Positions 41,785 to 50,887 of a stretch of DNA of 64,000 nucleotides are shown here, piece after piece (position 1 is the first letter of the stretch; every line of letters starts with the position of its first letter). The notes under the pieces are model-generated. The model saw nothing but the letters and a program-made list of their open reading frames with translations, ran no database searches and was not told where the DNA came from. The translations under genes and the position numbers were made by a program. This stretch comes from Bacillota bacterium (GTDB taxonomy: Bacteria; Bacillota; Clostridia; Christensenellales; Pumilibacteraceae), in NCBI GenBank assembly GCA_009780325.1, contig WRAF01000001.1, forward strand, positions 61,048-125,047, in the 5' to 3' direction.

Positions 41785-42390
41785 ATGGATAAGGATGTTA
41801 AATTAATTTTAGCCTCAAATTCACCAAGAAGGAAAGAATTATTAAAACAGATTACTCTTGAATTTTTGGTTGTGCCAAGTAATTATGATGAAGAATTCAA
41901 AAGGGGAATGACTCCTTATGGATATGTGTTGAGTTGTGCTAAAGGAAAAGCTTTAGATGTGCTCAATTATCTTAATTATCATTCTGAGTATAATAAAGAA
42001 TCTCATCCATTTATAATTATAGCTGCTGATACAATAGTGGTTACTAAAGATAGTAAAATTCTATTAAAGCCACAAAATGAAAAAGAAGCATTTAATATGC
42101 TTAAAGAATTATCAAATAATTGGCATAGGGTTTCTACAGCAGTTTGTGTTAAATTTAATGAAAAGACATTATTAAAATACAAATCAAGCTATGTTAGGTT
42201 TAATGAGTTTGAAGAATGTGATATTATGAATTATATAAAAAGCGGCTCACCATTTGATAAAGCGGGTGGGTATGGTGTACAGGATGAATGGATAAAGGCA
42301 AGAGTTGCTAGAATTGACGGCAGCATAGATAATATAATGGGGTTGCCATTAAAGCAAACGAAAAAAATGCTTAAGGAGGTGTTAGAATGA
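41785..42390 (+). CDS. maf: Maf-type nucleoside triphosphate pyrophosphatase
   Basis: The start is taken as ATG 41785 (GTG 41779 is possible); the longer track version overlaps the previous gene. Residues give the family core 'LILASNSPRRKELLKQI', 'SCAKGKALDVL', 'IIAADTIVV', 'HRVSTAVCVKF' and 'GSPFDKAGGYGVQ'. Maf hydrolyses non-canonical or modified nucleoside triphosphates to monophosphates and is linked to septum formation. No ribosome site is apparent upstream, so translation may be coupled to the LURP-like gene. Its end overlaps ppa (ATGA). Confidence 0.92.
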   Translation: MDKDVKLILASNSPRRKELLKQITLEFLVVPSNYDEEFKRGMTPYGYVLSCAKGKALDVLNYLNYHSEYNKESHPFIIIAADTIVVTKDSKILLKPQNEKEAFNMLKELSNNWHRVSTAVCVKFNEKTLLKYKSSYVRFNEFEECDIMNYIKSGSPFDKAGGYGVQDEWIKARVARIDGSIDNIMGLPLKQTKKMLKEVLE

Positions 42391-42911
42391 ATATTTGGCA
42401 TGATATTGATGAGAAAAGGATTGCTCCTAATGACTTTATTGCTTGTATAGAAGTATCTAAGGGTTCTAGAAAAAAATATGAATTAGATAAAGAAACAGGC
42501 ATGTTATTCTTTGATAGATTATTGCAAACAGCGACACGATATCCAGCTAATTATGGGTTTATTCCAAGGACTCTATCTGAAGATGGTGATGCACTTGATG
42601 TGCTTGTGATTTGCAGCGAAATTGTACCATTTGTACTTGTTAGATGTTGTCCGATTGGGGTGATTAAAATGCTTGATAATGGAAAATTTGATGAGAAGAT
42701 TATTGCTGTGCCGTGCGGAGACTCTAGGTATAGTTATCAAGATATAGAGGATTTACCGCCGTTTATATCAGAAGAAATAGAGCATTTTTTAAGTATATAT
42801 AAAGCACTTGATAAAACACCTACAGAAGTTATGCCAATTCAAAGCAAAGAGGATGCTCAAAAAATTATTAAAGAATCCATAGATAGATACAAAAAGCATT
42901 TTAAAAGATAG
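42387..42911 (+). CDS. ppa: Inorganic pyrophosphatase (family I)
   Basis: The 174-residue soluble pyrophosphatase hydrolyses PPi to two phosphates. Active-site segments are 'EVSKGSRKKYELDKETGML', 'RYPANYGFIPRTLSEDGDAL', 'DVLVICSEIV' (the D-x-D-x-x-D-V metal motif) and 'AVPCGDSRYS'. ATG 42387 overlaps the maf stop and uses the GGAGGTGTTAG site inside maf. Many Firmicutes use the unrelated family II enzyme instead, so a family I enzyme here is worth noting but not unusual. Confidence 0.93.
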   Translation: MNIWHDIDEKRIAPNDFIACIEVSKGSRKKYELDKETGMLFFDRLLQTATRYPANYGFIPRTLSEDGDALDVLVICSEIVPFVLVRCCPIGVIKMLDNGKFDEKIIAVPCGDSRYSYQDIEDLPPFISEEIEHFLSIYKALDKTPTEVMPIQSKEDAQKIIKESIDRYKKHFKR

Positions 42912-42986
42912 AAAATTAATTTAAAATCATAGGAAACTTTAGATACATTTTAATATATTGATGTGCTTTAAAGTTTAAATATACTC

Positions 42987-43985
42987 ATGAAAACAATTGA
43001 CATAGCAATATCATTAGGTTCTAGCTTTACAACCATATTTCAATCAGGGTATGGCGTAGTTTTGCATGAACCCACAATAGTTGGTGTATCGGATACAAAA
43101 AAACAGCGTATTATAGGTTCTGAGGCATTTGCAATGCAGGGGAAAACTCCTAAAAATATCACGCTAATTACTCCTATTAAAAATGGAATAATCATTGAAC
43201 CTAAAATTGCAGCATCGTTTTTAAAGGATTTGATTATAAAACTTTATCCAAAGAGCTTTATTTTTAAACCAAGGATAAAGGCGATTTTGGCTATTCCGAC
43301 GGGGCTAAAAAAAGAGGAAGTTGATGTTTATTATAATGTGGCATATGCTGCGGGAATTAGTTTGGTGAGAGTTGTCCCTAAAATTGTAATGGCAGCGGTG
43401 GGTATGGATTTGCCTGTTGCAAGCAGTGTTGCTAGTATGGTGGCACACTTGGGGGGTGGAACAACAGAAATTGCTACGATTGCATTGTCTGGGATTTTAT
43501 CAAGTGGGGCGTATGGAGTTAGTATGGGTGGAGATATGATGGATAGGGCTGTTGTTGATTTCATTTTAGGTAAACATGATTTGAAGATTGGAATAAGTGA
43601 TGCTAGAAGGCTTAAAGAGGAGATTGGGAGTTTGCATAAAGGGGAGACGGCTTTTAGGGAGGTGATGGGATTATGTTTAAAAGAGAAGCGTCCGTCAAAG
43701 GAGGCGATTCATGCGGCAGATATAGGCGGAGTATTAATGCCTTATTATTTAAGGATTGCTGATTTAATTGAGACAGCGATTAATGGAATTGGTCCTGAGA
43801 TATCTTCTGATATCTTAAAGAGCGGAATTTATTTGTCAGGCGGTAGTGCTAAGATTGCTGGAATAGATAGGTTATTGTCACAAAAATTAGGATTAAAAGT
43901 TAATATTTTAGAGAATCCTGAATTTGCAATTATCAATGGTGGTGGAAAATTATTGAAAAATAAAGAGTTGTTAGATAGTTTTTAA
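42987..43985 (+). CDS. MreB/Mbl-family actin-like protein, divergent
   Basis: The 332-residue actin-fold protein has 'IDIAISLGSSFTTIFQSGYG', 'VVLHEPTIVGVSD', 'AILAIPTGLKKEEVDVYYNV', the phosphate-2 loop 'VAHLGGGTTEIATIALSG' and 'YLSGGSAKIAGIDRLLSQKL'. These match the MreB family in order. However, phosphate-1 ('LGSSFTT' for 'LGTANT') and the spacing differ, and the genomic context lacks mreC/mreD. It may be an Mbl/MreBH-like paralogue guiding wall synthesis. A TATACT lies one base before the ATG and no ribosome site is visible, so translation initiation is unusual. Confidence 0.8.
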   Translation: MKTIDIAISLGSSFTTIFQSGYGVVLHEPTIVGVSDTKKQRIIGSEAFAMQGKTPKNITLITPIKNGIIIEPKIAASFLKDLIIKLYPKSFIFKPRIKAILAIPTGLKKEEVDVYYNVAYAAGISLVRVVPKIVMAAVGMDLPVASSVASMVAHLGGGTTEIATIALSGILSSGAYGVSMGGDMMDRAVVDFILGKHDLKIGISDARRLKEEIGSLHKGETAFREVMGLCLKEKRPSKEAIHAADIGGVLMPYYLRIADLIETAINGIGPEISSDILKSGIYLSGGSAKIAGIDRLLSQKLGLKVNILENPEFAIINGGGKLLKNKELLDSF

Positions 43986-44016
43986 TAGAAATATAATTTA
44001 TCTATTGATTTAAATG

Positions 44017-44049
44017 AAAATCTCATCTTTTTAAAGGATGAGATTTTTT
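44017..44049 (+). terminator. Terminator of the MreB-like gene
   Basis: The arms AAAATCTCATC / GATGAGATTTT are followed by T residues. The loop is nine bases. Confidence 0.85.
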
Positions 44050-44073
44050 AAATGAATTCATATGAGGTGAAAT

Positions 44074-44121
44074 ACTATGTTATATCACATATATATCATG
44101 TTATATGTGATATAACATAGT
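44074..44121. repeat. 20-bp perfect inverted repeat upstream of the GH94-like gene
   Basis: ACTATGTTATATCACATATA and its exact reverse complement are separated by TATCATGT. There is no T run, so it is not a simple terminator. It lies 60 bases before the 893-residue ORF and shares the 11-mer TATATGTGATA with 37084-37094. It could be an operator for a dimeric regulator or a small transposon-like relic. Confidence 0.6.
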
Positions 44122-44180
44122 AAATAATGAAAATAATTGGTTTTTGGTCTAAAACTTATTAAATTGTAAATAATTTTATT

Positions 44181-46862
44181 ATGTTATATTTAGTTATTCC
44201 TTTACTCTCGATTATTTTTATAATAGGGATTTTTACTTTACGTTCAAGTTCATATGGATTAGATTTTGAATTTCAAAATTTTTTAGGTGATGATTGTATT
44301 ATTTCTATGATAAGAGAAACAGCTAAAAAAGAAAGTAATGAAAAAACTACAGAAAAAATAAATATATATCAAATTGCAAAATATGTTAGACTAACAAAAA
44401 AAATGCAATTTGAAGAATCGATTTTTGAATTAACGTTAAAAAGTAATCTTGAGATATTTTTTGGAGAATATAAAGTGCTGAAAAAAAATTTTAGACTAAC
44501 AAGAAATGAATGGCAAAAATCAAGGATATATAAAATTTGCAAAATAATAACTGGAGGTAATCAAGGTTTTCTTAGCAGGGAAAATATCCAAAAGGCAATT
44601 GAAGAATTTAATTCAATTACACCTTTAAATTTTAATGAAATTATTTCATTGCCATTTATTTTTTCATTTGTTTTATTAGAATTTTTTTGTATGCACATAT
44701 GCAGTGTAAAAAAAATTATTGACATTAAAAAATTGGCTAGGCTGGATATAGCAAAAAAGAGAATAAATATTTCATATTTAAAAAATAAAATTTATTTATA
44801 TTATTTTTTAAAACTAGCGGATTTTGAATTAAAAAGTGTCATAGAAAAAATTTGTGAGACAAATGATATTTCGATTGTAGATGAAATTAAAAATTTTGAA
44901 AAAATGATTGCATTTAATTTTGCTGCTATTAATGGTGTGATAGCAACTATAATTAAAAAAAGAAGTTGGTTTGATATTGATTTTTTATTAGAGCTATCTG
45001 AATTAAATAAATTATTTCAGTTTAGCGATATATCATCTATTGGGTCTATGGAAAAAATTTATTATTATAAGAGATTAGCTAGAGCAGCAAAAAAATCAAA
45101 CATAGCTGAGCTTGTTTTCGCAAGGCATGAAATTGAGTTTCCTAGAATTGAGAAATTTGAAAATTTTAAAAACAAAAATAGAATTTTATTTGAGGCTGGG
45201 TATGATAATAATTTTGAAACAAATGAGAGGAATATTATTGATGGAGTTAGAGTTAAAACTACAAAAAATATTAAATACAGTACAATGATAAATAATAAAT
45301 ATGAGACAATAAATGGAAGTGATGGTTCTGGATATGCGACTTTTGAGAAAAAAAAAGTTTATGATAATTTCAAGATTTTTTTTGGAGGAGAAGAAAAAAC
45401 GGTGGAAAGTACAGAGTTTTTTAAAAATAAAATAGTTTATAAGCAGAGCTTTAATATAATACAAACAGTCATATTGTTTCCAAATTTTATCGACAGTGTT
45501 TTTGGTGAAATTAGACATGTGAAAATCGATGATGGTAATTTTGATAAAATTATTTCACATACGCAAATAAATTTAAATAAAAAAATCCATTCACTATCAC
45601 GCATCATAAAAATTAATTATAACGAGTATTTAATATTTCTTTTATTTTCAAAAAATGAGAATGATTTATTTAGTGCAGAGAAAATTATTTACAATAAAAA
45701 TCTTTTTCAATTTTCCGAGCAATATAGTTTTGTATTTTCAAAGAAATTGGAATTAACAGATATGATAAGTGTAGGTAGGATTAAAACAAATGAAATAAAA
45801 AATAAAAATAATACTCAAAAAAAATTAAAGATTATTTCCAATCAAAAAATTTATGAATCCGGAATATTGGATATTGATTTTTTTGATCATCAGAAAAACA
45901 TAATTGTTGGATTAAATGATCTAATAAAAAATATTTTAATAGAAAAAAATGATAATATTTCTTTGATTGATAGCTCATATCTATTGTATGTGAATAAAAA
46001 CTTGTTTAAGGATAAAATTTGTGAAAATTTTAACTCAGTTGAAGCTGTTTTTGCTCTTTGTGAGTATGTTGAACATACAAATGACGAAAATATTTTCCAA
46101 ATTAATAATATTTTCCAAAAAGCTGCGATTATTTTGCTCAATGAGACAGAAAACAATGTCAATATTAACGTCTCAGACAGAATAATGCTTCAGTCAAAAC
46201 GAGATTCATTGAAGAAAATTAATAAACTAAATAATATTTTCTGTTTGAGAGTGTATAAAATATTTCTATTTTATACAATTACAAAATTTTTGCAGCTAAT
46301 AAAAAATAATTCTGTTTTAAGAAAACTTTTTTTCAAGTTGAAAGAAAAACTAAGGAGCGAGATAAAGAATTTTTCAAATCTATTGATTGATGAAATTTCA
46401 TTGGCAGTTATTTCTGAGGCAATAGATGATAGTATGGCAAGGCTATATTTAAGAAAGGCTGGGGAAAGAATTTTTGATGAAAAAAATATTGAATCAAGCA
46501 ATATATTGCTTTATATAATTGCACTTTTAAAAAAAGATTACGTAGAGTTTGCATATTCATTGCTTAAAATATTTTTAAAAGGGAATCAAAATTTTTTAGC
46601 GTATAGATGTGTTGTGGAAAATTTTTTGGGAATAAAATTTAAGGGCGATATTGTTTATTTTTTTCCAAAATTGCCTAAAGAGATTGGATTAGTAGAAATA
46701 AAATTAAAAACTCATATTGGAGATTTTTTTATAGAGATTGATAATGGTGACTTTGAGAAAAAAAAGTGGACTATGTTTTTAGGTGGTGTAGAATATAGTT
46801 GCAATTCTCTTTTTTTATCTAAAACCATAATATCAAAAAAAATTCTTCTTAAAAAAATCTAA
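44181..46862 (+). CDS. Cyclic-glucan-synthase / GH94-like protein lacking recognisable catalytic motifs
   Basis: The 893-residue protein starts at ATG 44181 without a ribosome site; one membrane segment lies at the N-terminus ('LYLVIPLLSIIFIIGIFTL'). Residues ~85-190 ('FLSRENIQKAIEEFNSITPL', 'NFNEIISLPFIFSFVLLEFF') resemble the helical domain before GH94 in cyclic beta-1,2-glucan synthases ('AYQ...TPLTIGELWALPIML'). Residues ~380-520 look like the GH94 beta-sandwich. The end ('VVENFLGIKFKGDIVYFFPK', 'LPKEIGLVEIKL') matches the GH94 C-terminal barrel cap. The catalytic Asp/Glu motifs, the glycosyltransferase domain and most of the length are missing. It is AT-extreme and Lys/Asn/Ile-rich, apparently a fast-evolving non-catalytic relative. 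Confidence 0.45.
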   Translation: MLYLVIPLLSIIFIIGIFTLRSSSYGLDFEFQNFLGDDCIISMIRETAKKESNEKTTEKINIYQIAKYVRLTKKMQFEESIFELTLKSNLEIFFGEYKVLKKNFRLTRNEWQKSRIYKICKIITGGNQGFLSRENIQKAIEEFNSITPLNFNEIISLPFIFSFVLLEFFCMHICSVKKIIDIKKLARLDIAKKRINISYLKNKIYLYYFLKLADFELKSVIEKICETNDISIVDEIKNFEKMIAFNFAAINGVIATIIKKRSWFDIDFLLELSELNKLFQFSDISSIGSMEKIYYYKRLARAAKKSNIAELVFARHEIEFPRIEKFENFKNKNRILFEAGYDNNFETNERNIIDGVRVKTTKNIKYSTMINNKYETINGSDGSGYATFEKKKVYDNFKIFFGGEEKTVESTEFFKNKIVYKQSFNIIQTVILFPNFIDSVFGEIRHVKIDDGNFDKIISHTQINLNKKIHSLSRIIKINYNEYLIFLLFSKNENDLFSAEKIIYNKNLFQFSEQYSFVFSKKLELTDMISVGRIKTNEIKNKNNTQKKLKIISNQKIYESGILDIDFFDHQKNIIVGLNDLIKNILIEKNDNISLIDSSYLLYVNKNLFKDKICENFNSVEAVFALCEYVEHTNDENIFQINNIFQKAAIILLNETENNVNINVSDRIMLQSKRDSLKKINKLNNIFCLRVYKIFLFYTITKFLQLIKNNSVLRKLFFKLKEKLRSEIKNFSNLLIDEISLAVISEAIDDSMARLYLRKAGERIFDEKNIESSNILLYIIALLKKDYVEFAYSLLKIFLKGNQNFLAYRCVVENFLGIKFKGDIVYFFPKLPKEIGLVEIKLKTHIGDFFIEIDNGDFEKKKWTMFLGGVEYSCNSLFLSKTIISKKILLKKI

Positions 46863-46885
46863 AATCTTAGGCGTATAAATTATAG

Positions 46886-46914
46886 TTGCATTTTAATTTA
46901 AAAGATGATATAAT
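46886..46914 (+). promoter_or_regulatory. Promoter producing a leaderless rarA transcript
   Basis: TTGCAT (46886-46891, weak) and a perfect TATAAT (46909-46914) with an extended -10 TGA are 17 bases apart. Seven bases separate the -10 from ATG 46922, and no ribosome binding site exists. Confidence 0.6.
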
Positions 46915-46921
46915 AAATGCA

Positions 46922-48217
46922 ATGGATTTATTTGATTTAAATATCAATAAAAATGCTCCGTTGGCGGATCGAATGCGTCCGGCAAATCTTAGCGATTTTA
47001 TTGGGCAAGACCATATTGTGAAAAATGAGTCAGTTGTTAAGCGAGCAATAAAAGCAGATCGATTGGGGAGTTGTATTTTTTATGGTCCGCCAGGAGTTGG
47101 AAAAACTACACTTGCTATGGTGGTGGTTGCTTCAACTAAAGCAGAGCATGTTAGATTGAATGCTGTATCGAGTGGGGTGGCAGAGGCGAAAAAAATTATT
47201 GATGATGCTAGGCAAAGATTGAAAATGTATGGAAAGCGGACATATCTTTTGCTAGATGAATGTCATAGGTGGAATAAAGCTCAGTCGGATTCGGTGCTAG
47301 CAGCGATAGAAGATGGCACGATAATTTTTATTGGAACTACTACTGAAAATCCAAATTTATCAATGACGAGAGCGATTGTTTCAAGATGCAGAATTTTTGA
47401 ATTGAAATCTTTATCAAATGAAGATATTAAAATTGGGTTGAGGCGGGCGTCGGTTGATAAAGAAAAAGGATTAGGAAATTATAAATTGGAATTAAGTGAT
47501 GAGGCGGTTGATTTTTTTGCTTTTGCAGCTAGCGGTGATTTAAGAAATGCTTTAAATGGTTTAGAACTTGCTGTTCTTTCTACTGCTCCAACAAAAGATG
47601 GGATGATTATTATTGATTTAGATGTTGCGATAAGTTGTATGCAAAAAAAATCCTTTTCAGTTTCAGAAAGCACTTTTTTTGATATGCTTAGTGCATTTTG
47701 TAAATCTTTAAGAGGTAGTGATGTTGATGCTGCGTTATATTGGGGGTTTGCGTTGTTGGAGGCGGGATGTGATCCGTTGATTTTATTTAGAAGAATGATT
47801 GCTCATGCGAGTGAAGATATTGGAATGGCTGATAGTGGAGTATTAAAATTTGTAGTTTGTTGTATGGATGCTTATAAAAATATTGGAATGCCTGAGGGGG
47901 AATTAACATTGGCACATGCAATTATTTATGTTGCCAGTGCAAAAAAATCTTGTGCAGTCATTGAGGCAAGAGTTAGGGTAAAGAATGCGTTAAGCAGGAA
48001 TGGTGAAATTTTTGTTCCGTTACATTTGAGAAATAATAATCATTCAACATTTGAAAAATCAAAAATTCCTTATTTATATCCGCATGATTTTGGGGGATAT
48101 ATAAAGCAGCAATATTTGCCTGAAGGAGTGGTTGGAAATTTTTATAATCCAAGTGAAAATGGTGATGAAAAAATAATTAAAGAGTTTTTAGAAGATATTA
48201 AGAAAAATACAAAATAA
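46922..48217 (+). CDS. rarA: Replication-associated recombination protein A (RarA/MgsA)
   Basis: The start is ATG 46922 ('MDLFDLNINKNAPLADRMRP', the family N-terminus); the track's upstream TTG lies within the promoter. The 431-residue AAA+ ATPase has 'IFYGPPGVGKTTLAM' (Walker A), 'YLLLDECHRW' (Walker B), 'FIGTTTENPNLSM' (sensor 1) and 'ASGDLRNALNGLE' (sensor 2). The C-terminal clamp-loader-like and tetramerisation region includes 'FEKSKIPYLYPHDFGGYIKQ' and 'QYLPEG'. RarA acts at stalled forks together with SSB and RecA pathways. It is monocistronic and apparently leaderless. Confidence 0.95.
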   Translation: MDLFDLNINKNAPLADRMRPANLSDFIGQDHIVKNESVVKRAIKADRLGSCIFYGPPGVGKTTLAMVVVASTKAEHVRLNAVSSGVAEAKKIIDDARQRLKMYGKRTYLLLDECHRWNKAQSDSVLAAIEDGTIIFIGTTTENPNLSMTRAIVSRCRIFELKSLSNEDIKIGLRRASVDKEKGLGNYKLELSDEAVDFFAFAASGDLRNALNGLELAVLSTAPTKDGMIIIDLDVAISCMQKKSFSVSESTFFDMLSAFCKSLRGSDVDAALYWGFALLEAGCDPLILFRRMIAHASEDIGMADSGVLKFVVCCMDAYKNIGMPEGELTLAHAIIYVASAKKSCAVIEARVRVKNALSRNGEIFVPLHLRNNNHSTFEKSKIPYLYPHDFGGYIKQQYLPEGVVGNFYNPSENGDEKIIKEFLEDIKKNTK

Positions 48218-48254
48218 TTTTAGATATTTCATCTATTTTGAAATACAAAATTCT

Positions 48255-48275
48255 GTGCAAACATATGATTTGCAC
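48255..48275. repeat. Small hairpin GTGCAAA-catatga-TTTGCAC
   Basis: A perfect seven-base-pair stem downstream of rarA encloses CATATGA and has no T run. The CAAACATATG core recurs at 49069 and 54902. Confidence 0.5.
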
Positions 48276-48331
48276 TAATTAATATGAGATTCAATTAATT
48301 TAAAAATTCAAATTAATTCAAGGGGGAAAGA

Positions 48332-49057
48332 ATGTTAAAAATTAAAAATGCATCAAAGACTTATTCTAAACAAAGTATAAAAGCTGTTGATGGATTGAAT
48401 TTGGAATTAAAACCAGGGGAGATTTTTGGTTTTTTAGGACCTAATGGAGCTGGGAAAACCACCACTATTAAAATGGTGACTGGAATTTTAGAATTTGAAG
48501 AGGGACAAATAGAGGTTTGTGGAATTGATATAAAAAGGGATTCGATTGCTGCGAAATTGAATATCGGATATGTGTCTGACAATCATGTGCTTTATGACAA
48601 ACTAAGCGGAAGAGAGTATATCAATTTTATGGCGGATGTATATGGGGTTGATAATAAAACTAGAGAGCAAAGAGCGGGAGAACTGCTTAGAATTTTTGAT
48701 TTAGAGAGGGCTTTTGATTCGCCGATCAGTTCTTATTCGCATGGGATGAAGCAGAAAATTAGTATAATAGGCGCAATTATACATAATCCAAAACTATGGA
48801 TTTTAGATGAGCCGCTTTTGGGGCTTGATCCGCAGTCGGCTTTTGAATTGAAAAAACTGATGAGATCGCATTGTGATAAGGGAAATACTGTTTTCTTTTC
48901 TACACATATTCTTGAAGTTGCAGAAAAATTATGTGATAGAGTGGGAATGATAGTTAAAAGCAAATTATCGTTATTAGGTGATATGGAGCAAATTAAACGA
49001 ATCCAAGGTGATACAACTTTAGAAGAGTTGTTTCTAAAAATTGCAGGCGGCCATTAG
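48332..49057 (+). CDS. ABC transporter ATP-binding protein
   Basis: The 241-residue ABC ATPase starts at ATG 48332 after AAGGGGGAAAG. Motifs are Walker A 'GFLGPNGAGKTTTIKM', signature 'ISSYSHGMKQKIS', Walker B 'LWILDEPLLGLDP' and the switch histidine in 'VFFSTHILEVAEKLCD'. This is the subfamily that pairs with ABC-2 type permeases, and a 545-residue permease follows after a palindromic hairpin. The substrate is unknown: the pair could export a lipid, peptide or antibiotic. Confidence 0.92.
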   Translation: MLKIKNASKTYSKQSIKAVDGLNLELKPGEIFGFLGPNGAGKTTTIKMVTGILEFEEGQIEVCGIDIKRDSIAAKLNIGYVSDNHVLYDKLSGREYINFMADVYGVDNKTREQRAGELLRIFDLERAFDSPISSYSHGMKQKISIIGAIIHNPKLWILDEPLLGLDPQSAFELKKLMRSHCDKGNTVFFSTHILEVAEKLCDRVGMIVKSKLSLLGDMEQIKRIQGDTTLEELFLKIAGGH

Positions 49058-49093
49058 AAAACTATGCCCAAACATATGTTTGGGCATAGTTTT
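49058..49093. terminator. 36-bp perfect palindrome between ABC ATPase and permease genes
   Basis: AAAACTATGCCCAAACAT is followed directly by its reverse complement ATGTTTGGGCATAGTTTT, a stem with T residues at the end. It sits inside the presumed operon, so it may attenuate the permease relative to the ATPase. Confidence 0.65.
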
Positions 49094-49161
49094 TGAAAGC
49101 ATTAATTTATTAAAACTCGCACAAAACATATAATTTAGAAAATCTGAAGAGAGGTATAATT

Positions 49162-50799
49162 TTGAAAGCATTTAAAACATTAATTAGGCTTTATTTAAAA
49201 GATATGATAAGACGGAGAGACAGAAAGCAGGCTGCAACATTTATAGTTTTAGGCTCATTATATTTAATAATAATGATTCTAGCAATTATTAGTATAATTT
49301 CCATGGGTGAAATAATTAAAGAATCAGGTTCAGTTGTGCAAGTATTGACTGCAATTTTGTTTTTTGATTTTACACTCACGGTAATTACGGGCACAGTTTC
49401 GGCAATAAGTTTTTTATTTTTATCAAAAGATAATGAATTTTTTGCGTCATTACCTATAAAACCTGGTACAATATTTATGGCAAAGTTTACAATATTGTTA
49501 ATGACTGAATTGCTTATCTCTTTAGCTATAATTCTTCCGACATTTTTAGTTTTGGGAATAGTTGTAGGTTTAAATCCGTTATTTTATTTTATGATTCCTG
49601 TTGCTATAATTTCGGTGCCAGTATTTGCTACTGTCGTGATAGCGCTGATTTCAATGCCTATTGTTTGGCTGTCTACAAAATTCAAAAATCGTGGACTTCT
49701 TAAAACAATTATAGCGCTAATTGTTTTTGTTGGTTTTTTTGCTCTTTATTTTATAATAATTAATATGGTTACAGCTGAAGCGGGAGATATAGATTTTTCT
49801 GCGCTTTCAATAACAAGTTATATCATTTATCCATTGTTTATGCTAATGAATTTTGCAACCAGAACTCCTGTATTTAGTCTTAGTCTAACATACTCAATGT
49901 TGGTTTCATTCATGACATTTATTGTGCCAATCATAGTGTTTTTAATGTTTTCTTATCTTTTATCACGTTCTGTCTATCAGAAAATAATTAGAAACTCACT
50001 AGAATCTAAAGGTAATGTCGTTAATAAATCAGGGCGTTTTGTTTCAGGTTCTATAAAGGGTGCGATTATGAGAAAAGAATGGCGAATGATAATTAGAGAT
50101 ACAGCAGTTGCTGTGAATACAATTGCTATGATTTTGCTAGCTCCGATAATAGTTATTTTTTCAGTTGTTGGTGCAGGAGCTGGGTTTAGTGATTTTGGTG
50201 CAGAGACGGCTAAGCTGATAGAATGGTCAATGGGAATAATTATAATGATGATGATGACTATAGGGTTGAACGGAGCAGGGAGTTGTATATCTAGAGAAGG
50301 ACCACAATTTTATTATATGAAAATGCTGCCTGTTTCTTATAAAGATCAAATTAAAGCAAAGCAAAATTTTTATAATATCATTTCTATAGTTGCCATCATA
50401 TTAAGTTTATTGTCATTAGTAATCTTTACTTTAATCAGAGGTACTTTTATTTGGTGGGTACCAATACTTATTATGATTGGCGCTATTGTGTGGTCAATTG
50501 CTGTCACTAATTTATCAATTTATTTTGATCTAAGAAATCCTAAACTGGATTGGAGGAATATTAAAGAAGTGGTAAAGAGGCTTAAAAATCAGGTTGTGTA
50601 TTTAGTTTGGATGATATTTGCTTTATTTGTATTTGGCGGAATGTTGGGCGGCGTGGCGGTATCTGAAGCTTTGGGGATAAATGCAGAGATTTTTATGATG
50701 GTTTATTTGGCAGTATTTGCTTTGATAGGATTTATTGCAGCATTTTTATTTAACATGCTTTTACATAAGAGCATAAAAAATCTATTTAGTGCTCAATAG
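49162..50799 (+). CDS. ABC-2 type transporter permease
   Basis: The 545-residue membrane protein has a TTG start at 49162, with GAGAGGT six bases upstream. About twelve hydrophobic segments are visible (for example 'LYLIIMILAIISIISMG', 'LLMTELLISLAIILPTFLVL', 'TIIALIVFVGFFALYFIII', 'GVFALIGFIAAFLF'-like at the end). An intracellular loop has 'FASLPIKPGTIFMAKF', the element that contacts the ATPase in large ABC-2 permeases, repeated later as 'MKMLPVSYKDQIKAKQ'. It works with the ATPase encoded just upstream. The substrate cannot be deduced. Confidence 0.85.
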   Translation: MKAFKTLIRLYLKDMIRRRDRKQAATFIVLGSLYLIIMILAIISIISMGEIIKESGSVVQVLTAILFFDFTLTVITGTVSAISFLFLSKDNEFFASLPIKPGTIFMAKFTILLMTELLISLAIILPTFLVLGIVVGLNPLFYFMIPVAIISVPVFATVVIALISMPIVWLSTKFKNRGLLKTIIALIVFVGFFALYFIIINMVTAEAGDIDFSALSITSYIIYPLFMLMNFATRTPVFSLSLTYSMLVSFMTFIVPIIVFLMFSYLLSRSVYQKIIRNSLESKGNVVNKSGRFVSGSIKGAIMRKEWRMIIRDTAVAVNTIAMILLAPIIVIFSVVGAGAGFSDFGAETAKLIEWSMGIIIMMMMTIGLNGAGSCISREGPQFYYMKMLPVSYKDQIKAKQNFYNIISIVAIILSLLSLVIFTLIRGTFIWWVPILIMIGAIVWSIAVTNLSIYFDLRNPKLDWRNIKEVVKRLKNQVVYLVWMIFALFVFGGMLGGVAVSEALGINAEIFMMVYLAVFALIGFIAAFLFNMLLHKSIKNLFSAQ

Positions 50800-50887
50800 T
50801 GAAAAATAGTCTCAAACTAATGTTTGTGCGGCATTAAATATTTATTTTTTAAGCTTTCAGACAGAATCAAAAAGGAGAAATATAATT

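Noticed and set aside
44181-46862. Reading the 893-residue protein as a decayed pseudogene
   Set aside because: It is open for 893 codons without a frameshift. A stop-free frame this long in very AT-rich DNA implies selection, so it is kept as a gene.
46886-46921. Upstream TTG start of rarA in the track
   Set aside because: That segment is the -35/-10 promoter. The family N-terminus begins at ATG 46922.
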